DNA of 64,000 nt, taken from the NCBI RefSeq assembly GCF_013410405.1, contig NZ_JACCFK010000001.1:186001-250000 (forward strand), written 5' to 3'. The stretch is from Amycolatopsis endophytica (GTDB taxonomy: Bacteria; Actinomycetota; Actinomycetes; Mycobacteriales; Pseudonocardiaceae). Shown piece after piece: positions 27,546-37,970 of this stretch. A program made the translations under genes and the position numbers. Every line of letters begins with the position of its first letter. The first letter of the stretch is position 1. A model generated the notes under the pieces. The model was given only the letters and a program-made list of their open reading frames with translations. It ran no database searches and had not been told where the DNA came from.

Positions 27546-27905
27546 CTACAAACGGGTGTTCTCACCGGCGTTCGCGGCGACGTAGGCGGCCAGCGGTTCG
27601 CTCTCGCCGAGCGCGTCCGCCGAATAGCCGAACGCGGCGCCCGCCGCCTGGAGTATTTCCACCAGTGCGGCCATCTCCGCCGACGGCAGCGCCGCCAGCG
27701 CGCCGTAGCGGGCTTCGCCCATCCGCTCGGCGAGACCGGTCAACGTGCCGGACAGGTGCCGTTGCGCTCCGACGAGGTGTTTGAGCACGGTGACGATCTC
27801 GCCGAGGTCGGTTTCCGGTGCCCGGTCCAGCTCGGCGGCGCACGCCTCCAGGTGGGCCGCGGCGACCGTGAGCGGCAGGATCGTCGACTCGGGCACGAGC
27901 GACAT
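27546..27905 (-). CDS. small hypothetical helical protein
   Basis: 119 residues, predicted almost entirely alpha-helical (LPLTVAAAHLEACAAELD, then VTVLKHLVGAQRHLSGTL and AEMAALVEILQAAGAAFG), with no signal peptide and no cysteine motif beyond one Cys. The function is unknown and I recognise no family. It lies between glnD and ku in the same orientation, 46 bases after glnD. The ATG at 27905 was chosen because the upstream extension is Arg/Ser-rich and overlaps glnD. Confidence 0.7.
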   Translation of the reverse strand: MSLVPESTILPLTVAAAHLEACAAELDRAPETDLGEIVTVLKHLVGAQRHLSGTLTGLAERMGEARYGALAALPSAEMAALVEILQAAGAAFGYSADALGESEPLAAYVAANAGENTRL

Positions 27906-27951
27906 CCTGCCAGCCCCGATCAAGAAATCCGCGGCGACACCCCGTAACGAG

Positions 27952-30255
27952 TCATGACGCCGCCGCGAGCACCGCCTGCTCGATCCGCTGCCGCCACGCC
28001 GCGTCGACCCGCCCGTCACGCGGCGAGACGGCGAAGGAGTCGACGACGGCCGCGCCGAGCGTGGCGACCTTGGCCCACTTCACCTCGGCGCCGCACGACT
28101 GCAGCGCGCCCGCCACCCGGTACAGCAGCCCGATCCGGTCGGTGGCCCGCAGCTCCAGCACGACCGTGTTCGGCCCGCTGGTCTCGTCGTCGAACCACAG
28201 CACCTTCGGTTCGGCCGCGACCCGGGTCGGCTGGTAGTCCCGTTCCTTCGCCGCGAGCTTCGCCTCCAGCGCGAGCCCGCCGGCGACCGCCCGCGCGAAC
28301 TGTTCGCGCAGCAGCGCGGGATCGGGCAGCGATCCGAACTTCGGCGAGGCGGTGAAGATCCCCGCGCGTCCGCCGTCGTGACCGCGCAGCACGGCCGTGT
28401 GCACTTCGAGCAGGTGCAGGGCGAGCACCCCGGCGGCGGGGGCGAGCAGGTCCGCGCGGGCCGGTGCGGCCACCACGACCGTCGCGACCTTCCCGTCGGA
28501 GGTGATCAGCACTTCGCTGCGGCCGGCCGCCACCGCGGCCGTCACCAGTTCGCGGCGGCGCGCGTCGAGCGGTTCGGGCGGGCTGAACCCGTTGCCCTGC
28601 ACGACCTGGCGGCACCGGCCGACCAGGTTGGCGACCAGCCCGGCCTTCCAGTCGGTCCACACGCCGGGTCCGGTGGCCAGCGAGTCGGCCTCGGTCAGGG
28701 CGTGCAGGAGTTCCAGCAGGACCACGTCGTTGTCGATGGTCTTGGCGACGCGCGCGATCGTGCCGGGCTCTTCGATGTCGCGCCGGGTCGCGGTGTGCGC
28801 GAGCAGCAGGTGGTGCCGCACCGCCGCCGACACGAGCGCGGTGTCGGCGGCCGGCAGCCCGATCCGCTGGGCGACCTGCAGCGAGATCGCCGCGCCCAGC
28901 TCGGAGTGGTCGGCTTCGCGGCCCTTCCCGATGTCGTGCAGCAACGCGGCCAGCAACAGCAGATCCGGCCGGGACACCGTGGTGGTGAGCTTCGCGGCCT
29001 CGACCGCGGTCTGCACGAGGTGCCGGTCGACGGTCCACGAGTGCACCGGCTCGCGCGGCGGCAGATCCCGCACCGCGCCCCATTCCGGGAACAGCCGCGC
29101 CCACAGGCCGGTGCGGTCCAGGGCCTCGACGGCGTCGATCAGGCCTTCGCCGGCGCCCAGCAGCTCGGTGAGCGAGTCACGCGCGTCGGCGGGCCACGGC
29201 GTGCGCAGCTCCGGCGCGGAATCGGCCAGCGCGCGCAGGGTGCCGTGCGAGATCGGCGCGCGGGTTCGCGCGGACGCCGCGGCGACGCGCAGCAGCAACG
29301 CGGGATCCTTGGCCGGGACGGCGTCACGGGCGAGCGCCACTTCGTTGCCGTGCAACACCACGCCGTCGTCCAGCGGGGTCCGGCTGGGGCGCCGTCCGAA
29401 CCGCCCGCGTGGGGACTCCTCGGTGGCGCGCAACGCGACGTCCACCGCGTAGCCGACCGCCCGGCCCGCACCGGCGAGCTTGCGCGCCAACGTGAACCGG
29501 TCACCGAAACCCAGTTCGGCCGCGACCAGCTCACCGTCCACAGGGGACATCACGTCGCGGTCGCGACGCAGCTCGCGGCGCATCTCGGTGCGGACATCGA
29601 GCAGCAGCTCCCGTGCGGCCCGCAGCTCCTCACCGGGACGGTCGGTCAGCTGCGCGGCGGCGAGCGCCCCCAGCACGCCGAGGTCGCGCAGCCCGCCCCG
29701 GCCGTACTTGAGGTCGGGCTCGGCCGACTGGGCGATCTCGCCGCTGCGCTGCCAGCGTCGGCGGGTGGACTCGGCGAGCTCCGGCAGGCGCTTGCGGGCC
29801 GTACGGCGCCACTGGTCGCGCGCCGCCGTGGCGAGCCTGCCGGTCAGCTCGGCGTCACCGGCGATGTGGCGGGCGTCGAGCAGTCCCATCGCGGTCCGCA
29901 GGTCCTCCGAGGCGACCTGAAGCGCCTCCCCCGGCGTGCGGACCGAATGGTCGAGGCCGATGCGCGCGTCCCACAGCGGGTACCACAGCGCGTCGGCGAT
30001 TCCGGCGACTTCCGGGTGCTGGTTGTGGACCAGGACCAGGTCCAGGTCCGAGAACGGCACGAGCTCACGGCGGCCGAGACCGCCGACGGCGACCAGCGCG
30101 ACACCGGGTTGCGCGGTGTCCACGCCGGCCGCCGCGGCGGCCTTGCCGATCCAGAACTCGTACAGGTCCACCAGCGCGGCGCGCAGTGCGGACGCACTGT
30201 GCCGTCCGTCCAGCAACCGGTTCGCCGCCTTGGCGAGTTCCCCCCCGACGACCAT
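27952..30255 (-). CDS. glnD: PII nucleotidyltransferase / uridylyl-removing enzyme GlnD
   Basis: About 767 residues. GlnD modifies and demodifies PII in response to glutamine; in actinobacteria the modification of PII is adenylylation. The nucleotidyltransferase motif GGLGRRELVPFSDLDLVLV lies at about 58-76, an HD domain contains LLHDIGKGREADHSE, and two C-terminal ACT domains follow (the last with ATDRIGLLYRVAGAL). ATG 30255 with GGGAAGC upstream is preferred; the frame could extend to 30333. It is third in amtB-glnB-glnD. Confidence 0.94.
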   Translation of the reverse strand: MVVGGELAKAANRLLDGRHSASALRAALVDLYEFWIGKAAAAAGVDTAQPGVALVAVGGLGRRELVPFSDLDLVLVHNQHPEVAGIADALWYPLWDARIGLDHSVRTPGEALQVASEDLRTAMGLLDARHIAGDAELTGRLATAARDQWRRTARKRLPELAESTRRRWQRSGEIAQSAEPDLKYGRGGLRDLGVLGALAAAQLTDRPGEELRAARELLLDVRTEMRRELRRDRDVMSPVDGELVAAELGFGDRFTLARKLAGAGRAVGYAVDVALRATEESPRGRFGRRPSRTPLDDGVVLHGNEVALARDAVPAKDPALLLRVAAASARTRAPISHGTLRALADSAPELRTPWPADARDSLTELLGAGEGLIDAVEALDRTGLWARLFPEWGAVRDLPPREPVHSWTVDRHLVQTAVEAAKLTTTVSRPDLLLLAALLHDIGKGREADHSELGAAISLQVAQRIGLPAADTALVSAAVRHHLLLAHTATRRDIEEPGTIARVAKTIDNDVVLLELLHALTEADSLATGPGVWTDWKAGLVANLVGRCRQVVQGNGFSPPEPLDARRRELVTAAVAAGRSEVLITSDGKVATVVVAAPARADLLAPAAGVLALHLLEVHTAVLRGHDGGRAGIFTASPKFGSLPDPALLREQFARAVAGGLALEAKLAAKERDYQPTRVAAEPKVLWFDDETSGPNTVVLELRATDRIGLLYRVAGALQSCGAEVKWAKVATLGAAVVDSFAVSPRDGRVDAAWRQRIEQAVLAAAS

Positions 30256-30345
30256 CCGCTTCCCTACGTTGTGTTTCGAAGTGGCGGCGCCGCTTGCGGT
30301 GTGGGACTCAGCCCGCACCGCAACGCAAACCACTTCGAGCAGGAG

Positions 30346-32069
<1,724 letters not shown>

Positions 32070-32138
32070 ATCGTCCTCCCGTACCGAGATATTGACCGGG
32101 AGTTTTCGATTCCCGTGTTTCACCGGGACGCTTCCGAC

Positions 32139-32186
32139 GTTTCCCCGTCGTGAACTGTTCCGCGGCTCTTGTTACGAGCACGTTTC
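32139..32186 (-). promoter_or_regulatory. candidate GlnR binding region upstream of amtB
   Basis: Read on the minus strand: GAAAC-n6-GTAAC (32186-32171), then 16 bases, then TTCAC-n6-GAAAC (32154-32139). Actinobacterial GlnR sites consist of repeated gTnAC-n6-GAAAC units about 22 bases apart. One half-element has T instead of G. The location, 70-120 bases before amtB-glnB-glnD, fits classical GlnR control. Confidence 0.45.
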
Positions 32187-32279
32187 GCGAGATCAGGGAA
32201 GTGATGTCCGACTGCGAAACGTCGTCGTCGGATACTCCCCGTCGCCGGTCACCGTCGGTCACCCCGGTGGTGTGATGAG

Positions 32280-33128
32280 ATGGGGGGCATGACCAGGCCC
32301 GCCACGCTGCCCGACGCCGTCGTCGCGGCGTTGCGGTGCCCGCTCTGCTCGGCTCCGTTCGGCTTGGACGGCCGCTCGCTGCGCTGCCCGTCACGACATT
32401 CGTTCGACCTGGCGAAGCAGGGGTACGTGAACCTCCTACACGCCGGGGTCGCGGCGGGGACGGCGGACACCGCGGAAATGGTCGCGGCGCGTGTGGCGTT
32501 CCTGGCGGCCGGGCACTACGCGGGCCTGCGGGACGCGATCGCGCAGGTCACTGCCCATGCGGACGGACTGGTGGTGGACGCGGGCGCGGGCACCGGCTAC
32601 TACCTCGCGGGGGTGCTGGACCGGCTTCCCGGCGCGGCCGGGCTGGCGCTGGACGTGTCCGCTCTGGCACTGCGCCGCGCGGCGAAGGCGCACCCGCGGC
32701 TGGGCGCGGTCGTGTGGAACCTGTGGGAGCACTGGCCGGTCGCCTCCGAGGCGGCTTCGGTGGTGCTGAACGTGTTCGCGCCGCGTAACGGCGCGGAGTT
32801 CCGGCGGGTGCTGCGGCCGGGTGGGACGTTGCTCGTCGTATCGCCCGAACGGGGGCATCTGGCGGAACTGGCGTCGGTGGCGCCGGTTCTGGAAGTGGAT
32901 TCGCGCAAGGAAGAACGTCTCGATGCCGCGTTGTCGGATCATTTCGAACTGGTCTCACGGAACGCGTTGCGGGAACGGGTGACGTTGAAACCGGACGACG
33001 TCCGCAACGCCGTCCTGATGGGACCCACCGGGCACCACCCGGCGCGCCTGGCCGCGCTGCCGGAGGTCACCGAGCCCGCCGAGGTGACGTTCGCGTTCTC
33101 GTTGTCGGAGTACCGGAGGACCGTATGA
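32280..33128 (+). CDS. RlmA-like 23S rRNA (guanine-N1)-methyltransferase
   Basis: 282 residues. An N-terminal zinc module (CPLC, then CPSRHSFDLAKQGYVNLL) is followed by a SAM-binding domain (VVDAGAGTGYYLAG). This arrangement is that of RlmA-I/RlmA-II (TlrB), which methylate G745 or G748 in 23S rRNA; actinobacterial members can give macrolide resistance. Which base is methylated is not evident. ATG 32280 is used; ATG 32289 is also possible. It is divergent from amtB, and its stop overlaps the next start as ATGA. Confidence 0.85.
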   Translation: MGGMTRPATLPDAVVAALRCPLCSAPFGLDGRSLRCPSRHSFDLAKQGYVNLLHAGVAAGTADTAEMVAARVAFLAAGHYAGLRDAIAQVTAHADGLVVDAGAGTGYYLAGVLDRLPGAAGLALDVSALALRRAAKAHPRLGAVVWNLWEHWPVASEAASVVLNVFAPRNGAEFRRVLRPGGTLLVVSPERGHLAELASVAPVLEVDSRKEERLDAALSDHFELVSRNALRERVTLKPDDVRNAVLMGPTGHHPARLAALPEVTEPAEVTFAFSLSEYRRTV

Positions 33129-33760
33129 CGGCCGTGCCCGCGACCGCGATCACCGACCGGCAATGGCTGCGTGGGCAGCTGCAGCGCGCCGCGGTGCTGT
33201 ACGGCGGCGGTGGTCCGGTCGTGATCGGGACCATCTGGTGGTACTCGGTGTCCGCGGTGCTGGTGACGCCCGCGCTCGACTCGCTGGTCGGCACCGGGCG
33301 GGCGATGGACCCGTCGCTGGAGGCGGTGACGCTGGACGTGCTCGGCGACGGACGGGTCATCGACGGCCGGTCGTCACGGCCGCTCGGCTCCGACGTCGAC
33401 GCGATCGGCAAGGCGCTGGCCGGTTCGCTGGACGCCGGGATCGCCGCGGTGGCGGAGGTCAGCGGAGCCGGAACGCGTTCGTTGTGCGCCATCGCGACGG
33501 ATTCGATCGCGAACGTCCTGCTGTGGGCGGGAAAAGCCGCGGGAGACCCGGCGCGGGGCGTGGCGCTGGCCGGGCCGGTCGTCGAGGCCGTCGGCGATCA
33601 CCTGCCCCGGCCGCGGTTCGTGGAAACGGCGTCGGCGCCCGTGGTGCGGCGGGCTTCGTGCTGCCTGATATACCGGACCGGCGGTGCGGAAAAATGCGTC
33701 AGCTGTCCACGCCAGACTCCCGCCGACCGTGCCCACCGCCTGCGCATGGCGTTCGGCTGA
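33125..33760 (+). CDS. FhuF-like protein with C-terminal 2Fe-2S motif
   Basis: 211 residues. The end carries CC-x(n)-C-x2-C (RRASCCLIYRTGG, then CVSCPR), the 2Fe-2S binding pattern of FhuF ferric-siderophore reductases. The preceding 180 residues match the loosely conserved actinobacterial FhuF-like region (QLQRAAVLYGGGGPVVIGTIWW). A role in reductive iron release from siderophores is inferred. It is coupled to the RlmA-like gene by ATGA; no siderophore uptake genes adjoin. Confidence 0.78.
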   Translation: MTAVPATAITDRQWLRGQLQRAAVLYGGGGPVVIGTIWWYSVSAVLVTPALDSLVGTGRAMDPSLEAVTLDVLGDGRVIDGRSSRPLGSDVDAIGKALAGSLDAGIAAVAEVSGAGTRSLCAIATDSIANVLLWAGKAAGDPARGVALAGPVVEAVGDHLPRPRFVETASAPVVRRASCCLIYRTGGAEKCVSCPRQTPADRAHRLRMAFG

Positions 33761-33777
33761 CTGGGCTGAATGGCAGG

Positions 33778-34288
33778 ATGAGCGCATCACGACGAAGCGG
33801 CGGGCCCCTGCCCCGGAGGAACGGCAGCGCGACGCCGAACGCACCAAGGGCCGCATCGTCGACGCCGCCGTGGCCGAGTTCTCCGCGAAGGGCTTCGCGG
33901 GCGCGCGGGTCTCCGAAATCGCGCGGCGGGCCGGGGTGAACCAGCAGCTCATCGCCTACTGTTTTGACAGTAAGGAGGGGCTCTACCGCGAGATCGGGCG
34001 ACGGTGGCGGGCCCGCGAGGCCGCGGAGTTCCCGGAGAACATGGACTTCGCGGAGCTGATCCGTGGTTACGTGAAGGCCAGCGTGGACCCCGCGCTCGGC
34101 GGGCGGCTGCTCGCCTGGGACGGCCTCGCGGACACCGGAGAGGACGACCCCGAGCGCGACGCCCGCCTGCGCCAGGAGGTGGAGCTGGCGCGGCGCCGCC
34201 AGGAGGCGGGCGAACTGGACGAGCGCCTGGACCCGGCGGCCCTGGTCCTGATGAGCATGGGCTCGCGCTGCTGTCCAGCAAAAAGTGA
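33778..34288 (+). pseudogene. degraded TetR-family regulator
   Basis: The frame encodes a good TetR DNA-binding domain (ERTKGRIVDAAVAEFSAKGF, then VSEIARRAGVNQQLIAYCF and SKEGLYREIGRRWR) and part of the ligand domain. Two defects are visible. The reading frame has no ATG near the expected start: the ATG at 33778 is in another frame, and the codon at 33786 is ATC where ITTKRR would be MTTKRR. After LDPAALVLMSMG (about 34265) similarity to a TetR C-terminus stops, and the sequence runs into short dispersed repeats. A GTG at 33729 could open the frame, but the C-terminal dimerisation half would still be missing. Confidence 0.55.
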
Positions 34289-34289
34289 T

Positions 34290-34352
34290 CCGAGCGCAGA
34301 CTTCGCGCACGGGAACGTGGAACTCGCGGCCGGGAACGCAGAACTCGCACGC
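34290..34352. repeat. three copies of a short dispersed intergenic repeat
   Basis: Tandem degenerate copies of a unit close to GGAACGYRGRACTCGCGC: 34290-34310 (most diverged), 34311-34328 and 34332-34350. Further copies at 34570-34610 and near 50854 show it is a dispersed family. They begin where the tetR sequence breaks off. The DNA from 34353 to 34569 is Pro/Thr-codon-like low complexity without a supportable gene. Confidence 0.6.
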
Positions 34353-34569
34353 CACGCACACGCGAAACCGCCACCCGGCAACGAAACGCGCCCCACCACC
34401 CGAACCACACCTCTCCCGCAGCCCGATCCCCAGCCCCCTCGGCAACCGAACACTGAAAGAACGGGTTCGGGAGGGCGGACGCCGGGGCGCGCCAGCGCCC
34501 ACGGCCCGGGCGTAGCGAAGCGAAGCCCGGCGCCCCCAGCCGCGCCCAGCGCAAAACCCGCGTAGCGCC

Positions 34570-34610
34570 CCGAACGCAGAACTCACCCGCCGGAACGTGG
34601 GACTCGCGTG
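34570..34610. repeat. two more copies of the dispersed repeat
   Basis: CGAACGCAGAACTCACCCG (34571-34589) and CGGAACGTGGGACTCGCGTG (34591-34610), the same family as at 34290-34352. They lie directly downstream of the flavoprotein gene that ends at 34627 on the other strand. Confidence 0.6.
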
Positions 34611-34626
34611 GGCGTGTCCCACGGGC

Positions 34627-36321
34627 TCAGGAGTGGGCGGCGTGGCGGGCGGCGAGGTAGCCGAACGTCAGGCCCGCTCCGACCTGGCATCCGGCGCCGG
34701 GATACTCCGAGGCCATGATCGAGTTGGCGTCGTTGCCGCACGCGTACAACCCACCGACCGGCTCGCCCGATGCGCGCAGCACCTGCGCGGACACGTCCGT
34801 GCGCAGGCCGAGCGCGGTCGCCAGCGGGGTGGGCACCACGGCGATCGCGTAGAACGGGGCCTTCGAGATCGGTCCCAGGTTGACGTTCGGCGTGTGCGCG
34901 GGGTCGCCGTACTGATGCCCGAACGGGCTCGTCCCTTTCCCGAACTCGGAATCAACCCCGGTGCGAGCAAAGCGGTTGGCGTCGGCGACCGTCTGCTCCA
35001 GCCCGGCGGGATCAACGCCGATCGACGAAGCCAGCTCCCGCACCGAAGAACCCGTGTGCAGGTATCCCGAAGCGAGGTGCCGCTTCAGCAGCACCCGCGG
35101 CAGGTGCGGGTAGATCATCCCGAGCCCGTACTCGGCCAGGGTTCGCGAGTCGACCACGAGCCACGCCGGGATCGTCGGCACCGACTTGTGCGAGTCGTAC
35201 ATCGCGCGCGTGAACCGGTGGTACGACACGGATTCGTCGACGAACCGGCGGCCGTCCGCGTTGACCGCGACGATGCCGGGCTTGGCGCGGTCCCAGATGT
35301 GCGGGAACACCGCGGTCGACCCGTCCCGGCGGCGGCCGATGGAGCTGGGGAACCACAATGCGTTGTCGTCACGCGGTTCGCCCAGAGCGCCGCCGACCGC
35401 CGACGCCAGCGCGATGCTGTCCCCCGTGGCGCCTTCGCCCGCGCGCGTGAACTGCGCGGTCGGCCGCGGCAGGTGCTCGGCGCGCAGCTCGGGGCTGGCG
35501 GAGAACCCTCCAGCGGCCAGCACGACACCGCGCCGGGCCTCGATCCGCACCGTCCGGCCACGAGCCGACACCACCGCGCCGGTGACCCGCCCGTCGGCAT
35601 CGGTGACCAGCTCCGTGGTGCGCGCCGTGAACCAGACGTCGCCGGATCGCCGCAGCAGCTGGTGGTAGAGGTTCGCGACCAGTGCGTTGCCCATCGCCAG
35701 CCGGGTACCGCGCGGGTACCGCAACCGGTCGAAAGCCCAGCGCACGCCGAGCCGCAGCGCGAGGGCCATCCCGCGCACCGAACCGTCGAAGATCGTGAGC
35801 AGCTGGTTGACCTCCGGGCGCCGCACCATCAACGTGCCGCGGAACAACGCGAACTCCGGCACCGGCCGCCGCACCCGTCCGAACCGGGCCCTGCCGAGCT
35901 TGCGCCCGTCGAAGGTGCGCGGCTCCAGCGCCCGCCCGACTCCGGAACCGGGGATCTCCGGGTGGTAGTCGACGACGGTCTTGGAGTGCCAGAACCCGAC
36001 GCCGATCCGGTCGAGGTAGTCGAGCATCACCGGGCCCGCCGCCAGGTACGCCTGACGCAGCTCGCGCGGCGCGCGCTCGCCCACCAGCGCGTCCAGGTAC
36101 CCGCTCGCGGCGGCCGCGTCCGCCGCCGGATCGGCCTGGTAGCGGTGGCCGGGGATCCAGCAGGTGCCCGCGGAGTACGCCGTGGTGCCGCCGAGCCATT
36201 CGGTCTTCTCCAGCGCCAGCACCGACAACCCTTCCTGGGCGCCGACCACCGCCGCGCCCAGGCCGGCCGCGCCGGTGCCGAGTACCAGCAGATCGACCGA
36301 GTGGTCCCAGTCGTCACGCAT
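34627..36321 (-). CDS. FAD-dependent oxidoreductase, ketosteroid-dehydrogenase-like (flavoprotein 1)
   Basis: 564 residues of the fumarate reductase/3-ketosteroid dehydrogenase flavoprotein family. FAD-binding Rossmann motif is [14 protein letters not shown] with [17 protein letters not shown]; a second FAD contact is [18 protein letters not shown]. Near the end [21 protein letters not shown], then GLTFGYLAA, contains the Tyr-Pro-Gly-x-Gly loop that in KstD holds the catalytic Tyr and Gly. Such enzymes remove hydrogens next to a ring ketone. No signal peptide. Last gene of the MFS-MocA-TIM-AroE-flavoprotein operon; overlaps the AroE-like gene by eight bases. Confidence 0.85.
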   Translation of the reverse strand: MRDDWDHSVDLLVLGTGAAGLGAAVVGAQEGLSVLALEKTEWLGGTTAYSAGTCWIPGHRYQADPAADAAAASGYLDALVGERAPRELRQAYLAAGPVMLDYLDRIGVGFWHSKTVVDYHPEIPGSGVGRALEPRTFDGRKLGRARFGRVRRPVPEFALFRGTLMVRRPEVNQLLTIFDGSVRGMALALRLGVRWAFDRLRYPRGTRLAMGNALVANLYHQLLRRSGDVWFTARTTELVTDADGRVTGAVVSARGRTVRIEARRGVVLAAGGFSASPELRAEHLPRPTAQFTRAGEGATGDSIALASAVGGALGEPRDDNALWFPSSIGRRRDGSTAVFPHIWDRAKPGIVAVNADGRRFVDESVSYHRFTRAMYDSHKSVPTIPAWLVVDSRTLAEYGLGMIYPHLPRVLLKRHLASGYLHTGSSVRELASSIGVDPAGLEQTVADANRFARTGVDSEFGKGTSPFGHQYGDPAHTPNVNLGPISKAPFYAIAVVPTPLATALGLRTDVSAQVLRASGEPVGGLYACGNDANSIMASEYPGAGCQVGAGLTFGYLAARHAAHS

Positions 36322-37135
36322 CGGTTGTCCTTCCCGCGAGGACGTCCAGGTGCCCTCGCATGCGGTCGAGATCGGGGGTGGCGCCGGTGAGCACGGCGAG
36401 CGTCCTGGCGGCCTGGGCGACGAGCATCGCGCCGCCGTCGAGGACCCGGCAGCCCTTCGCGCGCGCCGCGGTCAGCAGGGCCGTTTCCAGCGGCCGGTAC
36501 ACCACGTCGGCCACCCAGTGCCGGGCCTGCAGCAGATCCGGGTCGAACGGCACTCCGCGATGCCCGGTCATGCCGATCGGCGACGCGTTCACCACGCCGT
36601 CGGCGTCCGCCACATCGACGGCGGCAGCACCGGAAACACCAAGCCGGGACACCAGCGCCGCCACGCGCGAGGCGTCGGGATCGACGACTGTCACCGCCGC
36701 TCCGGCGTTGGCCAGCGCGTAGGCGACGGCCGACCCCGCTCCCCCGGCGCCGACCACCACGATCCGGCCGAGCGGAACGTCCGGAAGGCCGTGCCGCAGT
36801 CCGTCGAGGAATCCACTGTGGTCGGTGTTGTGCCCGACCAGCCGTCCGCCTTCGACGGTGACGGTGTTGACCGCGCCGAGCGCCCGCGCGTCCGGGGACA
36901 GGTCGTCGAGCTGCGGGATCACCGCCTGTTTCACCGGATGCGTCACGTTGAAGCCGGTCAGGCCGTCCGCGTCCCGCAGCGTCCATCCCGGCGGGAGCCG
37001 GTCCAGGTCGAGCAGCCGGTAGGTGTAGTCGAGGCCCAGCGCGGCGGCCTCCCGCTCGTGCAACGCGGGCGAGAGCGAGCCGCCGATGGCCGCGCCGACC
37101 AGGGCGACCCGGTGCCGGACGAGGACCTCAGACAT
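36314..37135 (-). CDS. shikimate/quinate 5-dehydrogenase-like protein (AroE family)
   Basis: 273 residues. The substrate-binding domain shows [24 protein letters not shown] and [13 protein letters not shown]; the nucleotide-binding domain has [20 protein letters not shown] and [11 protein letters not shown]. These are AroE/YdiB/QsuD-type residues. In a catabolic operon with an MFS importer, a quinate/shikimate dehydrogenase (or a dehydrogenase for a related hydroaromatic acid) is more likely than the biosynthetic AroE. An acidic residue after the second NAD-binding strand (VVDPDAS) favours NAD over NADP. Substrate inferred. Confidence 0.85.
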   Translation of the reverse strand: MSEVLVRHRVALVGAAIGGSLSPALHEREAAALGLDYTYRLLDLDRLPPGWTLRDADGLTGFNVTHPVKQAVIPQLDDLSPDARALGAVNTVTVEGGRLVGHNTDHSGFLDGLRHGLPDVPLGRIVVVGAGGAGSAVAYALANAGAAVTVVDPDASRVAALVSRLGVSGAAAVDVADADGVVNASPIGMTGHRGVPFDPDLLQARHWVADVVYRPLETALLTAARAKGCRVLDGGAMLVAQAARTLAVLTGATPDLDRMRGHLDVLAGRTTDA

Positions 37136-37970
37136 GCGCGTTCACCAGCGCCCGAACGCACTCCAGGTTGCGTCGCGCGAACTCCAGCGGCCCGAGGCTC
37201 GCCAGCAGCGACGCGTGCGGCACCTCGACGCTCAGCGGCGTCCCGGCGGGAGCGGCTGCGATCAGCCCGGCCAGCGGGAACTCGCCCTCGCCGGGCAGCT
37301 GCCGCTGCACGCGGGCCTCGACCTGCAGCACCGAACCGTCGGCGGTCATGCCCAGCGGCAGCTCGCCGGGCAGGTCCAGCCGCGCGGGTGCGGCCAGCGG
37401 TCCGTCGCACAGTTGCAGCACCGGCACGAGGTCCGGATCCAGTGCCCGCACGTCGTCGAGCGTGCTGCCGCCGCGCTGGACGTGCAGGGCGTCGAGCAGC
37501 ACGGCGGCACTCGCGGCGGACGCGATCGCACCGGCTTCGGCCACCGTGCACACCGGCTGGTAGCTGATCGGTTCGAGCGTCGGGCGGATCCCGACGGCCA
37601 GCGCGTCCGCCGTCAACGCGGCCAGCGTGTCGGTCAGGCGGCTGGAGTCCGGGTCGGCGCCGGTGACGCTGATCGTCGACGCACCGAGCGCGGCCCCGGC
37701 GTCGAGTGCGGGCTGCCAGTCGCCGGGACCGGTGTCCGGGCCGAGCGCCAGGAACTCGATGTCACGCACCCGCACACCGGTGTCGTCGAGGCGGCGCCGG
37801 GTCTCGCACGACATCGGCGATCCGGCCGTCATCGGGTACTGCCGCTCCCCCGCCGTCGCCGCCCGCACGCGGACGCCGACGAAGTCGTACCCGGCCGCGG
37901 CCGCGGTGCTGACGAGTTCGGGCGGGCTGAGCTGGAGCAACGTCAGGTGGGCGAGCCCGATGGGCGTCAT
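37128..37970 (-). CDS. sugar phosphate isomerase/epimerase-like TIM-barrel protein
   Basis: 280 residues of the xylose-isomerase-like TIM-barrel superfamily (AP endonuclease family 2 fold). Metal-site candidates in order: LEPISYQP (Glu), LLDALHVQRGG (Asp/His), LQLCDGP (Asp) and SVEVPHASL (Glu). Relatives include inosose dehydratases, 2-keto-myo-inositol isomerases and 3-dehydroshikimate dehydratases (AsbF/QsuB type). Next to a quinate/shikimate-type dehydrogenase the last is attractive, but sequence alone does not decide. Overlaps both neighbours (ATGA upstream, eight bases downstream). Confidence 0.8.
   Translation of the reverse strand: MTPIGLAHLTLLQLSPPELVSTAAAAGYDFVGVRVRAATAGERQYPMTAGSPMSCETRRRLDDTGVRVRDIEFLALGPDTGPGDWQPALDAGAALGASTISVTGADPDSSRLTDTLAALTADALAVGIRPTLEPISYQPVCTVAEAGAIASAASAAVLLDALHVQRGGSTLDDVRALDPDLVPVLQLCDGPLAAPARLDLPGELPLGMTADGSVLQVEARVQRQLPGEGEFPLAGLIAAAPAGTPLSVEVPHASLLASLGPLEFARRNLECVRALVNAHV

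Noticed and set aside
36314..37135. AroE-family gene as the core shikimate-pathway enzyme
   Set aside because: Its operon (importer, MocA, TIM barrel, KstD-like flavoprotein) is catabolic, and no other aro genes are near; a degradative dehydrogenase fits better.
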